A stretch of DNA of 64,000 nucleotides from Actinomycetospora sp. TBRC 11914 (GCF_012933465.1 NZ_JABBND010000008.1:164989-228988); one strand, 5' to 3'; shown: positions 31,995 to 41,489, counted from the first letter of the stretch. Program-made: numbers and translations. The notes: generated by a model from the letters alone, not told the origin.

Positions 31995-33146
31995 TCACGG
32001 GTGGGGCGTGGTGGTCCACGCCCGCTCGCGGACGAAGGCCAGCACGGCCGGTCGGGCGATCTGTCCGCCCGGGGAACCGTAGGGACGGTCGAAGACGTGG
32101 TCGGCGAAGGGCACCTGCAGCAGCCGGCCGGGGACGCCGGCCGCGCGCAGGGCCGCGTCGTGGGCGCGGACGAGGTCGGCGCGGATGAAGTTGTCCGCGG
32201 CCCCCACGACGAGCATCGTCGGCGGCAGCGTGGCGGCGACCAGGTCGGTCGGCGACGCGGCCCGCGCGAGCGCCGGCACCGTCCGCGCGGGGGCGCCGAA
32301 CACCGCGTCCTGCAGGCCGGGCGCGACGAGGCGGAGGTCGACGACGGGGTAGAACGCGACGGTCGCGGCCGGGGGCGGCGTCGGCGTGCCGCCCGCCAGG
32401 GTCGCCCCGGGGACGCCGGCGAGGGCCGCCGCGGTGGTGAGTGCGAGTGTGGCGCCGGCCGACTGGCCGGCCAGCGTCACCGCGGCGGCGTCGAGGCCGT
32501 GGTCCGGCCCGGCACCGCGCACCCAGGCCAGCGCCGTGGCCACGTCGTCGCGCTGGGCCTCGCCGAGCGTCGCGCCGGGCAGCGGAGCGTCACCGGGCAG
32601 GCGGTACTGCACCGAGACGACCGCGAGCCCGTGCTCGGCGAACCACCGGTTGCTGCGGGCCCGGTCGGTGCGCGCGCCCCGCACCCAGCTGCCGCCGTGC
32701 ACCCAGACCATCACCGGGTGCGGGCCCGGGCCCGGCGGGAGCCAGAGGTCGAGGTCGAGGCCCGGGCGGTAGCGCACGGTGGCATCCGGTGGGGCGCCGG
32801 ACTGGTCGAGGGCGGTGAGGGCGAGCCGGCCGTCCAGGCGGACGCCCTCGGCGCGGGCGGTCCGGCTCAGGGCGGCGAGCACGACGCAGCCGCCGAGGAA
32901 CGCGACCCCGCCGACGGCCGCCACCACCGCCCCGAACCCCGGTGCACCGAGCGCCGCGAGCCCGAGCCCGGCGCCGACCTCCAGGAGGGACGCCGGGAGG
33001 ACGTGCACCGGGTACTGGCCGGAGAGGAACGACCCGAGGAACCCGACCACCGGGACGCGGGGCAGGAAGGTCCCCACGACGACGACCAGCAGCGCCACCG
33101 CCCCGGCGACCCCCACCGTGCCGAGCACGATCACGGCGAGCAGCAC
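31995..33146 (-). CDS. Membrane-anchored alpha/beta hydrolase (carboxylesterase/HSL type)
   Basis: A 383-residue protein. The N-terminal 100 residues contain about three hydrophobic helices (VLLAVIVLGTVGVAGAVALLVVVV and two more). The hydrolase domain follows, with oxyanion motif HGGSW (near residue 155), nucleophile GQSAG (near residue 213), an Asp in VVGAADNF and the catalytic His in FADHVFD. It likely cleaves ester bonds at the membrane face. The GTG at 33146 is chosen since it starts the first helix. It is followed by the metallohydrolase gene. Confidence 0.83.
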   Translation of the reverse strand: MLLAVIVLGTVGVAGAVALLVVVVGTFLPRVPVVGFLGSFLSGQYPVHVLPASLLEVGAGLGLAALGAPGFGAVVAAVGGVAFLGGCVVLAALSRTARAEGVRLDGRLALTALDQSGAPPDATVRYRPGLDLDLWLPPGPGPHPVMVWVHGGSWVRGARTDRARSNRWFAEHGLAVVSVQYRLPGDAPLPGATLGEAQRDDVATALAWVRGAGPDHGLDAAAVTLAGQSAGATLALTTAAALAGVPGATLAGGTPTPPPAATVAFYPVVDLRLVAPGLQDAVFGAPARTVPALARAASPTDLVAATLPPTMLVVGAADNFIRADLVRAHDAALRAAGVPGRLLQVPFADHVFDRPYGSPGGQIARPAVLAFVRERAWTTTPHP

Positions 33147-33190
33147 GACCCGATCATGCCGTGGTCGGGTGCGCCGCGCGCCGTGAGCAC

Positions 33191-33346
33191 CCGCGCCGAG
33201 TGGACGCTCATGGTCGTCCCGGAAGCCGCCGAGGCCCACTCGGTGGGCACCGCGGCCGACCACCCGCGCCGAGTGGACGCCCACGGTTGTCCCGGCGACC
33301 ACCGAGGCCCACTCGGTGGGCAGCTCGGCCCACCACCCGCGCCGAG
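33191..33346. repeat. 73-bp tandem repeat with internal inverted symmetry, locus 1
   Basis: Two full 73-base copies (33191-33263 and 33264-33336) and ten bases of a third. Each copy begins CCGCGCCGAGTGGACGC and contains GAGGCCCACTCGGTGGGC about 40 bases later, forming an inverted GAGTGG...CCACTC pair. The second locus at 44911 has the same 73-base period and related sequence, and 6448 has a single copy. It fills the gap between two co-directional genes. Confidence 0.85.
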
Positions 33347-33367
33347 CGCTCCCGTGGCCACCTCGTC

Positions 33368-35356
33368 CTAGTGAGCCGCGGCCGCCAGGTCGTAGACGGT
33401 GTCCGCGCCCACCTGCCGGCCGGTGTAGTGGGCCTGCACCCACGACTGGATCGGCGCGAGCGCGGCCCCGCGTCCCCCGAACCCACCGAACCCGCGGCCG
33501 CCGGCGCCCGTCGCCGTCGGCGTCACGTAGTAGCGGACGAGGTGGGAGGAGACGTCGCCCTGGAACTGGGCCAGGGTGGGCGTCGGGTCGGAGCCGGAGA
33601 ACCCGCCGAGGCCCATCACCGAGGTGTCGCTGGCGAGCTCGAGGCCGGCTGCGGCCATCGTCGTCGGGGTCGCGGCCGCCCACTGCGTCCCCGCCCCACG
33701 CAGCAGCGCCACCACCTGCGGGTCCGCCGCGCCACGACCGCCGAAGCCCCCGAACCCACCCGGGAAGCCCCCGGCGGCCGGACCGCCGCGCCCGGCCTGC
33801 CCGGGCCGCGTCGTACGCATCGCGGCCGCGAACCGCGACCCGCGCTGGTCCCGCACGGCCGGGCCCGCGCTCGCCTCCGTCCCGCCGTGTGGGGTGACGA
33901 CGGTGTCGACGGCGTAGGCGCTCGCCCCGCCGAGGGTCGCGACGAGCCCGAGGACCAGCGCCGCGACGAGCCCGGCGCGGCGGGCGAGCACCGTCGGGAC
34001 GACCACGAGCAGGGCGGCCAGCACCCCGGCGACGAGGACCGTGCCGGGCAGCCACGGGAGGAACGTCGGGCTCCGCCAGAGCAGCACGGCCGACCACGCC
34101 GCGGTGCCGAGGACACCGACGGCGAGCAGCACCCGAGTTGTCGCGTCCCCGCGGCGCACCCACGCCTCGCGGGCGCCGATCGCGACCAGCGCGGCGATCG
34201 GCGGCGCCATGACGATCGTGTAGTAGGAGTGGACGATCCCCTCCATGAAGGAGAAGACCGCGCCGCTGACGACGAGCCAGCCGCCCCAGAGCAGGGCCGC
34301 GGCACGGAGCCGGTCGGTCGCGGGAGCCCGCCGGGAGGCCCAGAGGAGCGCCACGAGGACCAGCAGCGCCGCGGGGAGAAGCCAGGCGATCTGACCGCCG
34401 AACTCCGCGGAGAACATCCGTCCGAGCCCGGCCTGCCCGCCGAACCCGCCGAAGCCGCCGGGGGGACCACCGCGACCCGGTCCCCCGCCGGGGCCACCCC
34501 CGGACCGCCCGACGATGCGCGACAGGCCGTTGTAGCCGACGGCGAGCTGGAGCAGCGAGTTGTCGGTCGAGCCCCCGATCCAGGGCCGCGACGACGCCGG
34601 CCACAGGTCGACGAGCGCGAGGAACCACCCCGCGCCCACCACGATCCCGACGAGGCCGCCGACGAGCTGCCCGATCCGGCGGCGCCAGGCCACGTCGGCG
34701 GCGACGAGGTGCACGAGGGCGAACGCGGGCACGACGAGCATCGCGACGCCCATCTTCGCCAGGAAGCCGAGCCCGATGAGCAGCCCGCACGCCACGAGCC
34801 ACCCGGTGCCGGCCCGCCGTGCCGCGGCGTCGACCGCGCGCACCAGCGCGTAGGCGGCCGCGACCAGCAGGAACGTCAGCATGGGGTCGGGGTCGTCGAA
34901 CCGGAACATGATCACCGCGACCGGGGTGAGCGCGAGGACGACACCCGCCACGAGCGCCGCCCCGGGCCCGGACCAGCGCCGCACAGTCAGCACCAGCAGC
35001 GCCACCGTGGCGATCCCGAGCACCGCCTGCGGCACCAGCATCGACCACGGCGAGAACCCGACGAGGTTCGCCCAGAGCCCCATCCACCAGTTGTCGGCCG
35101 GCGGCTTGTCGACCGTGATGAAGCCGGGGGCGTCGACGGCGGCGAAGAGCCACGCGACCGGGTTGCGGGTCGAGGCCTGCACCGCGGCGGCGTAGAAGGC
35201 GTTCGCGTCGCCGTTCGCCCCCACGTCCCACAGGTCGACGAGCGCGGCGAGCACCAGCACGCCGGCGAAGCCGGGCCGGAACCAGCGGGCGGCGGTGCGC
35301 GGTGCCGGTCCGGACTCCGGGTCGGCGGGCGGAGCCGTGATGACGGGGGTGGTCAC
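33368..35356 (-). CDS. GT39-type membrane glycosyltransferase (ArnT/PMT-like)
   Basis: A 662-residue polytopic protein with about eleven to twelve helices. The early loop reads DANAFYAAAVQAST...DKPPADNWWMGLW, the DKPP motif and acidic residues being typical of ArnT/PMT-type enzymes using polyprenyl-phosphate sugars. Unusual are three extracytoplasmic Gly/Phe-rich blocks with GGFGGFGG-like cores (about residues 290-310, 530-550 and 625-640). It probably glycosylates a protein, lipid or cell-wall polymer outside the membrane. The GTG start precedes TTPVITAPP. Confidence 0.88.
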   Translation of the reverse strand: MTTPVITAPPADPESGPAPRTAARWFRPGFAGVLVLAALVDLWDVGANGDANAFYAAAVQASTRNPVAWLFAAVDAPGFITVDKPPADNWWMGLWANLVGFSPWSMLVPQAVLGIATVALLVLTVRRWSGPGAALVAGVVLALTPVAVIMFRFDDPDPMLTFLLVAAAYALVRAVDAAARRAGTGWLVACGLLIGLGFLAKMGVAMLVVPAFALVHLVAADVAWRRRIGQLVGGLVGIVVGAGWFLALVDLWPASSRPWIGGSTDNSLLQLAVGYNGLSRIVGRSGGGPGGGPGRGGPPGGFGGFGGQAGLGRMFSAEFGGQIAWLLPAALLVLVALLWASRRAPATDRLRAAALLWGGWLVVSGAVFSFMEGIVHSYYTIVMAPPIAALVAIGAREAWVRRGDATTRVLLAVGVLGTAAWSAVLLWRSPTFLPWLPGTVLVAGVLAALLVVVPTVLARRAGLVAALVLGLVATLGGASAYAVDTVVTPHGGTEASAGPAVRDQRGSRFAAAMRTTRPGQAGRGGPAAGGFPGGFGGFGGRGAADPQVVALLRGAGTQWAAATPTTMAAAGLELASDTSVMGLGGFSGSDPTPTLAQFQGDVSSHLVRYYVTPTATGAGGRGFGGFGGRGAALAPIQSWVQAHYTGRQVGADTVYDLAAAAH

Positions 35357-35605
35357 GGCGCCCGACGATCAGCCGGGTTCCTCGCCGCGGGCTGGGCGTT
35401 CCCTGTGCACGTCCTGTGCGCGCGCCGAGTGGTGTGGGAGGCGCGTGTGCGGCCCGCGGCGAGCGGTCGCGGGTCGGCCCGACGAGGCGGCGAGCGGCCG
35501 CACCGCCCACCAGCCGGTCCTCACCGGGACGTGCCCCGCCACCTGCCGGGCGACACTCGAGCCGATGGGACACTGGGCGACCGTGCACGACGACGGGTCG
35601 GGGCG
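35357..35605 (+). other. Divergent intergenic region, promoter space
   Basis: A 249-base gap between the divergent GT39 and secreted lysozyme-like genes. Frames here are Arg/Cys-rich and look non-coding. No obvious operator or RNA element was found. It should contain both promoters. Confidence 0.4.
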
Positions 35606-36475
35606 GTGACGGGAACGGTGCCGGGTGCACGTCGCGTCCTCGACGCCTGGGACGAACGTCCGCGGTGGCTGGTCCCGGTGGCCCTGGGCACCGTCCTCGT
35701 GGTGCTCCTCGTCGTGGTCGTCGTCGTGATCGTCAACGGGGTGACCGCCGTGACCGCCGGCCCGCAGTGCACCGTGACGGCTCCCCCGAACTCCCCCGGC
35801 CTGCGGCCGACGTGGAGCGGCTCGGTCGAGCAGACCGACAACGCGGCCACCATCGCCGGGATCGGGTGGAAGATGGGCGTCCCGGACCGGGCGGTGACGA
35901 TCGCGCTGGCCACCGCCATCCAGGAGTCCGGGCTCGCGAACCTCGAGAGCGGGGACCGCGACTCGGTCGGCCTCTTCCAGCAGCGCCCCAGCCAGGGGTG
36001 GGGCACCGAGGCGCAGCTGACGAACACCGTGACGGCGACGACCAAGTTCTACGACGCGCTGCTGGCCGTCCCCGGGTGGGCGGGCATGGACGTCACCCAG
36101 GCCGCGCAGCGCGTCCAGCGCAGCGGCTACCCGGAGGCCTACGCCGACCACGAGCCCGAGGCCCGCACCCTCGCCCTCGCCTTCCTCGGCCAGGCCCCCG
36201 GCGCCCTGACCTGCACCCACCTCGACCTCTCCGCGCCGGCCCAGGAGACCGTGGTGCGGCTCGCGACCGACGAGCTCGGGACCGCCCGCCTCTCGGGGAG
36301 CCAGACCGCCGACACCGGGTGGGCGATCGCGTCCTGGCTCGTCGGGCACGCGACCCGCCTGGCCCTGGACCGGGTCACCTTCGACGGCCGCACCTGGACC
36401 GCCGAGTCCGGCACGTGGACGCAGACCGGGCCGGCCGACGGGGTGCTCGCGCTGCACCGCGCCGGCACGCCCTGA
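35606..36475 (+). CDS. Secreted/anchored lysozyme-like protein
   Basis: A 289-residue protein with one N-terminal membrane helix (PRWLVPVALGTVLVVLLVVVVVVIVNG, residues about 20-46) followed by an extracytoplasmic domain. That domain contains TIALATAIQESGLANLESGDRDSVGLFQQRPSQGWG, resembling goose-type/transglycosylase-like lysozyme folds (E in IQES, and the SxGLFQQ block), then YAHE-like YADHEPEA. Homologues in actinobacteria are often misnamed. A cell-wall hydrolase or binding role is likely but unproven. GTG at 35606 is chosen; GTG at 35618 is possible. Confidence 0.78.
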   Translation: MTGTVPGARRVLDAWDERPRWLVPVALGTVLVVLLVVVVVVIVNGVTAVTAGPQCTVTAPPNSPGLRPTWSGSVEQTDNAATIAGIGWKMGVPDRAVTIALATAIQESGLANLESGDRDSVGLFQQRPSQGWGTEAQLTNTVTATTKFYDALLAVPGWAGMDVTQAAQRVQRSGYPEAYADHEPEARTLALAFLGQAPGALTCTHLDLSAPAQETVVRLATDELGTARLSGSQTADTGWAIASWLVGHATRLALDRVTFDGRTWTAESGTWTQTGPADGVLALHRAGTP

Positions 36476-38197
36476 TCACGGGAGCATCCACCCGAGCACC
36501 GGTGTCGACTGCAGGTACACGAGCACGCACATCCCGGCCAGGAAGACCAGGCTCCACAGGAGCACCCGCCGGAGGATCTCCCCCTCGCGCCCGGCCATCC
36601 CGACCGCCGCGGCGGCGATCGCGAGGTTCTGCGGCGAGATCATCTTCCCGAGGACGCCGCCCGAGGAGTTCGCGGACGCGAGCAGCACCGGGTCCAGCCC
36701 GGACTTCTGCGCCGCGGCGACCTGCAGGGCTCCGAACAGGGAGTTCGACGACGTGTCCGAGCCGGTCACGGCGGTCCCGAGCCAGCCCAGCACCGGGGAG
36801 AGGACGGCGAAGAACCCGCCGGTCGCGGCCAGCCACTGCCCGATCGTGATGGTCTGGCCCGAGAGGTTCATGACGTAGGCCAGGGCCAGGACCGCCATCA
36901 CGGTGGCGATCGCGGTGCGCAGCTCGCGGAGTGTCTCGCCGTAGGCGCGCAGCGCGTCACCGGGTCGGATCGCCAGGACCAGGGCCGTCAGCACGCCCGC
37001 GATCAGCAGGACCGTCCCGGCGGCGGCCAGCCAGTTGAAGGTGAACGTCGTCGAGGAGGCCTGGGTCCCCGACGGCGAGCGCACGTCGACCCCGGGCCAG
37101 CGGAACTTCAGGGTCACGGCATTCATGGCCTTGGTGATCGGCGGGATCTGCTGCACGGAGAACAGCACGATGATGATCACGTACGGCATGTAGGCGAGCA
37201 GGACGTCGCGGCGGGAGTCCTGGTGCGCGTCGTCGCGGTCCCCGGCGGCGCCGGCCCCGAAGGCGCCCTCGGACGGAGGGCCGCCGTGGGCGCCGTCGTC
37301 GGACGAGCCGGTACCGGACGACTCCACGTCGGGCCCGCCCGCGGGGACTGCGACACGGTCGCGCGTGGTCGTCGCACCGGCCCGGGCCCGCACCACCAGC
37401 ACGACGGCCCCGGCGGAGACCAGCGCCGCAACGATGTCGGTCAGCGGCACCGACAGGTAGTTCGACACCGCGAACTGGGCGATCCCGAAGGTCAGGCCGC
37501 CGGTCAGGGCGACGGGCCAGGCCTCCCGCAGACCGCGGGCGCCGTCGACGAGCGCCACCAGCACGAACGGCACGAAGAGCGCGAGGATCGGGGTCTGGCG
37601 GCCGACGACCGCGCCCAGCGCGTCCTCGGGCAGGTTGGTGACCTGGGCCAGCGTCGTGATCGGCACCGCGATCGCGCCGAAGGCCACCGGTGCGGTGTTC
37701 GCGACGAGGGCGACGACGGCGGCCCGCAGCGGCCGGAAGCCCAGCCCGATCAGCATGATCGTGCAGATCGCCACCGGGGCGCCGAACCCGGCCAGGGCCT
37801 CGAGCAGGGCGCCGAACGAGAAGGCGATGATCACCGCCTGGACCCGCTGGTCCGACGACACCGATCCGAACGAACGGCGGAGAACGTCGAAGTGCCCGCT
37901 CCGCACCGTCATCCGGTAGATCCACAGGGCGTTGATCACGATCCAGAGGATCGGGAAGAAGCCGAACGCCGCGCCCTCGGTGCCGGACAGGACGGCCATC
38001 CCCGCCGGCATCCCGTAGACGACGATCGCGATCACCAGGGACACCGCGAGCGCGATCAGCGAGGCCAGCCAGGCACGGACGCGCAGCCCGCCGAGCAGGA
38101 CGAAGAGCACCAACAGCGGCAGGGCCGCGACCAAGGAGCTCCAGGCCAGCGACCCCAGGACCGGTGAGTAGTGCTGTACGTACGCGGGCTGGTCCAT
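36476..38197 (-). CDS. lldP: L-lactate permease
   Basis: A 573-residue LctP-family transporter with about fourteen helices, including AFGFFPILWIVINALWIYRMTVRSGHFDVLRRS, GALLEALAGFGAPVAICTIMLIGLGF and TGSDTSSNSLFGALQVAAA near the C terminus. These blocks define the lactate/glycolate permeases that import lactate with protons. A hydrophilic insert of about 65 residues (near 275-340, rich in Gly, Asp and Ser) lies between two helices. Its stop touches that of the lysozyme-like gene. No lactate dehydrogenase gene is adjacent. Confidence 0.95.
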   Translation of the reverse strand: MDQPAYVQHYSPVLGSLAWSSLVAALPLLVLFVLLGGLRVRAWLASLIALAVSLVIAIVVYGMPAGMAVLSGTEGAAFGFFPILWIVINALWIYRMTVRSGHFDVLRRSFGSVSSDQRVQAVIIAFSFGALLEALAGFGAPVAICTIMLIGLGFRPLRAAVVALVANTAPVAFGAIAVPITTLAQVTNLPEDALGAVVGRQTPILALFVPFVLVALVDGARGLREAWPVALTGGLTFGIAQFAVSNYLSVPLTDIVAALVSAGAVVLVVRARAGATTTRDRVAVPAGGPDVESSGTGSSDDGAHGGPPSEGAFGAGAAGDRDDAHQDSRRDVLLAYMPYVIIIVLFSVQQIPPITKAMNAVTLKFRWPGVDVRSPSGTQASSTTFTFNWLAAAGTVLLIAGVLTALVLAIRPGDALRAYGETLRELRTAIATVMAVLALAYVMNLSGQTITIGQWLAATGGFFAVLSPVLGWLGTAVTGSDTSSNSLFGALQVAAAQKSGLDPVLLASANSSGGVLGKMISPQNLAIAAAAVGMAGREGEILRRVLLWSLVFLAGMCVLVYLQSTPVLGWMLP

Positions 38198-38395
38198 GCC
38201 GGGACCTCCGTCTCGACGTCACATCGGTGTGAGTGCGACGCATGGTGACGGAGTGGTCGCAGGACGTCGAGTCGTGTTCCTCGTGCCGGAATTTCGCCTC
38301 CGGCGAGTGACGAACGAGGCGCGGGCGTGCACGGACGGTCATCTTTCGGGCGGAGTACTGGTGCGGACCACTTTGATCCGCCACCCTGTCGGCCC

Positions 38396-39928
38396 GTGAC
38401 CACGACCCCCGGTTCCCCGGACGGCCCCGCGGCGGAGGACCCCGCCGACGGCACCGTCACCACCGCCCCCGAGCCCGGCGAGGACTTCTCCGCCGACCGC
38501 CGCTTCTTCGGCCATCCGCTCGCGCTGGCCAACCTGTTCTCGGTCGAGCTGTGGGAGCGCTTCAGCTTCTACGGCATGCAGGCCGTGATGACGCTGTACC
38601 TCTACCACGCGGTCTCCGAGGGCGGCCTGGGCCTGGAGAAGGCGGAGGCGACCAGCATCGTCGGCGCCTACGCCGGCACGGTCTACCTGGCCTGCGTGGC
38701 CGGCGCCTGGGTGGCGGACCGTGTCCTCGGCGCCGAACGGACCCTCTTCTTCTCGGCCTGCGTGGTGATGCTGGGCCACATCGCCCTCGCGGTGCTCCCG
38801 GGCTTCACGGGGGTGACCGTCGGCCTGGTGCTGGTCGCGCTCGGCTCCGGCGGGGTGAAGACCGCCGCGACGTCGGTGGTCGGCTCGCTGTACCGCCGGG
38901 ACGACCCCCGCGCCGACGCCGGCTTCTCGATCTTCTACATGGGCGTCAACATCGGCGCCCTGGTCGGACCGCTGCTGACCGGACTCGTCCAGACCGGGCT
39001 GAACTCGTACCACCTCGCGTTCGGCCTGGCCGCGGTCGGCATGGCGATCGGCCTCGCGATCTACGTGACCGGCCGCCGGAACCTGCCCGCGACGGCGTCG
39101 GTCGTGCCCAACCCGCTCACCCCGGGCGCCTGGGTGCGCCCGGTGCTCGGCGTGGTCGCCGCCGCCGTCGTCGTCGTGCTGCTGTTCGTGTTCGGTGTGC
39201 TCTCCCCCGGGAACCTCTCGACCGCGGTCGCGATCGTCGTCGCCGTGATCGCGATCGGCCTCTTCGCGCTGTTGCTGTCCAGCCCGCGCGTCGGCCCCGA
39301 GGAGCGCAGCCGGGTGCGGTCGTTCATCCCGATGTGGTTGGGCAGCGTCGTGTTCTGGTCGCTGTTCCAGCAGCAGTTCTCGGTCGTCGAGATCTACGCC
39401 GACGACCGGCTGAACCGCTTCCTCGGCGGCTGGGAGATGCCGACGGAGTGGGTGAACTCGCTCGAGCCGTTCTTCGTGATCGTCCTGGCGCCGCTGTTCG
39501 CCCTGCTGTGGACGAAGCTCGGCGAGCGCGGGCCGTCGACGCCGGTCAAGTTCGCCCTCGGCGCCGGTGGGATGGGTGTCGCCTTCCTGCTGTTCCTGCC
39601 CTGGGCGGGCGGGACCGGCGCCACGACCCCGGTGCTCGCGATCGTGCTGATCCTCTTCGTGTTCGCGCTCGCCGAGATGTGCCTCTCCCCCGTCGGGCTC
39701 TCGCTGTCCACCCGCATCGGGCCCGCGCTGTTCCGCTCGCAGACCGTGGCGCTGTACTACCTGTCGATCTCGCTGGGGTCGGCGCTGGCCGGGAGCCTGG
39801 CGTCGTTCTACGACCCCTCGGTCGAGGGCACCTACTTCGCCACGCTCGGCGTCGTCGCCCTGGTGCTCGGCGGGATCCTGTTCGCGCTCTCGCCCTGGAT
39901 CCGGACGGCGATGCGCGGGGTGCGATGA
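38396..39928 (+). CDS. POT family peptide:H+ symporter
   Basis: A 510-residue proton-dependent oligopeptide transporter. The signature ELWERFSFYGMQAV (E-x-x-E-R-F) is in helix 1, GAWVADRVLGAERTLF in the helix 2-3 loop and GSGGVKTAATSVVG plus FSIFYMGVNIGALVGPLL match the PTR2 signatures. It imports di- and tripeptides. The N-terminal 40 residues are Pro/Glu/Asp-rich and cytoplasmic. It starts with GTG, divergent from lldP with about 200 bases between, so both uptake genes may share a control region. Confidence 0.92.
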   Translation: MTTTPGSPDGPAAEDPADGTVTTAPEPGEDFSADRRFFGHPLALANLFSVELWERFSFYGMQAVMTLYLYHAVSEGGLGLEKAEATSIVGAYAGTVYLACVAGAWVADRVLGAERTLFFSACVVMLGHIALAVLPGFTGVTVGLVLVALGSGGVKTAATSVVGSLYRRDDPRADAGFSIFYMGVNIGALVGPLLTGLVQTGLNSYHLAFGLAAVGMAIGLAIYVTGRRNLPATASVVPNPLTPGAWVRPVLGVVAAAVVVVLLFVFGVLSPGNLSTAVAIVVAVIAIGLFALLLSSPRVGPEERSRVRSFIPMWLGSVVFWSLFQQQFSVVEIYADDRLNRFLGGWEMPTEWVNSLEPFFVIVLAPLFALLWTKLGERGPSTPVKFALGAGGMGVAFLLFLPWAGGTGATTPVLAIVLILFVFALAEMCLSPVGLSLSTRIGPALFRSQTVALYYLSISLGSALAGSLASFYDPSVEGTYFATLGVVALVLGGILFALSPWIRTAMRGVR

Positions 39929-39941
39929 CGGCGGGCCCGGG

Positions 39942-40247
39942 CTACTCGCGGGGCCCCACGTACTGGCCGTCCGGACCGATGTTCGGGTCGTCCCCGGCCA
40001 TCCGACCGTCGGGGGTCTGCGGGAAGCGCCGGCTCAGCTGCCCGATGGTGTGGCAGGACCGGTACTTCTCCGGGATGCCCATGCCGGCCTCGATCGTGGA
40101 CCCGATGGCGCACCCGAGCGTCGCGTAGCCGCCGCCGTCGGGCGTGATCGGCGACGGCGGCTCGGCGGCCAGCGCCGCCGGGGCCGACCCCACCAGTGCG
40201 GCCCCGGCGAGCGCCGCGGCCAGGAGCAGTGTTCGTCCTCGTCCCAT
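39942..40247 (-). CDS. Small secreted protein of unknown function
   Basis: A 101-residue protein with a clear Sec signal peptide (MGRGRTLLLAAALAGAALVGSAPAALAA, cleavage after ALA near residue 27). The mature part has two Cys (in LGCAIGS and YRSCHTIG) and a Pro/Gly/Asp-rich C terminus. No family is recognised. A disulfide-stabilised small secreted domain is likely. Confidence 0.75.
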   Translation of the reverse strand: MGRGRTLLLAAALAGAALVGSAPAALAAEPPSPITPDGGGYATLGCAIGSTIEAGMGIPEKYRSCHTIGQLSRRFPQTPDGRMAGDDPNIGPDGQYVGPRE

Positions 40248-40299
40248 GGCCCGCGACGCTAGGAGGGCCGCGGCGAGCCATGGGGCGGAACGGGAGAAC

Positions 40300-41316
40300 T
40301 CAGCCCAGGTCGTTCGTCGAGAAGGTGTCGCAGCGGGTGGCGTCGCCGGCCGTGAAGCCGGTGGTCAGCCACTTCTTGCGCTGCGCCGACGTGCCGTGGG
40401 TGAACGAGTCGGGGTTCACCGTCCCCCCGCCGAGCTTGCCCTGGATGTAGTCGTCGCCGATGCGCTGGGCGGCGTCGACGGTGCTCGCCAGGTCGGCCTG
40501 GGTGATGCCGGTGATGAGCGCGGGCTTCCCGCCGGCCGGCTGCGACGCGTGGTTCATCCAGACGCCCGCGTAGCAGTCGGCCTGCAGCTCGAGGCGCACC
40601 GAGTCCGACGACGCCCCCTGCCGGGAGCGGACCTTCGCCTCGGTGCCGAGCAGGTCCTGCACGTGGTGGCCGTACTCGTGGGCGAGCACGTAGGCGTTGA
40701 CCAGCGGGCCGCCCTCGGCGCCGAACTGGCTCTTGAGCTGGTCGTAGAAGCTCAGGTCGATGTAGACGAGCTTGTCGCCCGGGCAGTAGAAGGGGCCGGC
40801 GCTCGCGTCGGCGCTGCCGCAGCGGGTGTTCACCGAGTTCGTGAAGAACACCGTGTCGACCGGCTGGTAGCGCGGCGCCGCTCCCCGCACGGTCCGCGCC
40901 AGGGGCGCGTACCCCGTGGTCGACCAGTAGGACTGGATCGAGTTGATGTCGGCGACGATCGCGCAGTCGAGCTTGGAGTTGGCGTCGGCCCCGGTGCGGC
41001 ACTCGCTCGCGAGGTCCGAGGTGCCGGCCCGTCCCGGCCCGCCCGGGTCGCCGAAGCCGTTGGCCACGGACGACGAGGTCCCGCTGCCGCCGCCGAGGTA
41101 CTGCACCGCGAAGAACCCCACGACGACGACGAGGATGACGACCCAGCTCGCCTTGCCGCTGCGTCCGCGGAACAGGAACCCGATCAGCAGCGGCAGCAGC
41201 CCGCCGCCCAGTCCCCCGCCGCCGAGCCCGCCGCCGCCGAAGCCCGCGGCGCCGCCCTCGCCGCGGTCGTCGGTGACCTCGGACGTGTCGAGCTGGGCGT
41301 CGTCGTCGTAGCGCAT
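40300..41316 (-). CDS. Neutral zinc metallopeptidase (YpfJ-like)
   Basis: A 338-residue single-pass membrane protein. The cytoplasmic N terminus has Gly-rich repeats (GFGGGGLGGGGLGGGLL), a helix follows at about residues 58-74 (WVVILVVVVGFFAVQYL), and the outer domain carries the zinc motif HEYGHH (residues 213-218) and a conserved QADCYAGVW segment providing the third ligand. This matches the YpfJ/zincin family of putative neutral peptidases. The ATG is chosen at MRYDDDAQ. Its substrates are unknown. Confidence 0.9.
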   Translation of the reverse strand: MRYDDDAQLDTSEVTDDRGEGGAAGFGGGGLGGGGLGGGLLPLLIGFLFRGRSGKASWVVILVVVVGFFAVQYLGGGSGTSSSVANGFGDPGGPGRAGTSDLASECRTGADANSKLDCAIVADINSIQSYWSTTGYAPLARTVRGAAPRYQPVDTVFFTNSVNTRCGSADASAGPFYCPGDKLVYIDLSFYDQLKSQFGAEGGPLVNAYVLAHEYGHHVQDLLGTEAKVRSRQGASSDSVRLELQADCYAGVWMNHASQPAGGKPALITGITQADLASTVDAAQRIGDDYIQGKLGGGTVNPDSFTHGTSAQRKKWLTTGFTAGDATRCDTFSTNDLG

Positions 41317-41409
41317 CGGCTGGCCCTCACCTCGGGTGGACGGAGGGGACGATCCTCGCGCAATCGGCGCCCGGCCCGCGCGTCGGGCGGCGGGCGTCGT
41401 CCTGACGGA

Positions 41410-41471
41410 GATCACGACGTCGGCGGCGCGTCCTGGCGCTCGTTGCGCGCGTCGCCACCGACGTCGTGATC
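41410..41471. repeat. Inverted repeat between the metallopeptidase and DUF4185 genes
   Basis: Arms begin GATCACGACGTCGG (41410-41423) and end CCGACGTCGTGATC (41458-41471); these 14 bases are perfect complements, and GCGGCGCG/CGTCGCCA extends the pairing imperfectly. The DUF4185 stop lies 19 bases away. It is a probable terminator or another dispersed palindrome. Confidence 0.65.
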
Positions 41472-41489
41472 ACGGTCGTCCGGGAGGGG

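Noticed and set aside
33191..33346. CRISPR array
   Set aside because: The 73-base units are contiguous, lack unique spacers and have no cas genes nearby.
31995..35630. One 1211-residue minus-strand protein spanning two genes
   Set aside because: Only its last 383 residues resemble a protein (alpha/beta hydrolase). The rest lies in another frame of the GT39 gene and reads as Arg-rich noise.
41410..41471. A regulator operator upstream of the metallopeptidase gene
   Set aside because: It lies near the DUF4185 stop codon and resembles other 3'-end palindromes more than an operator, although it is also about 94 bases from the peptidase start, so some doubt remains.
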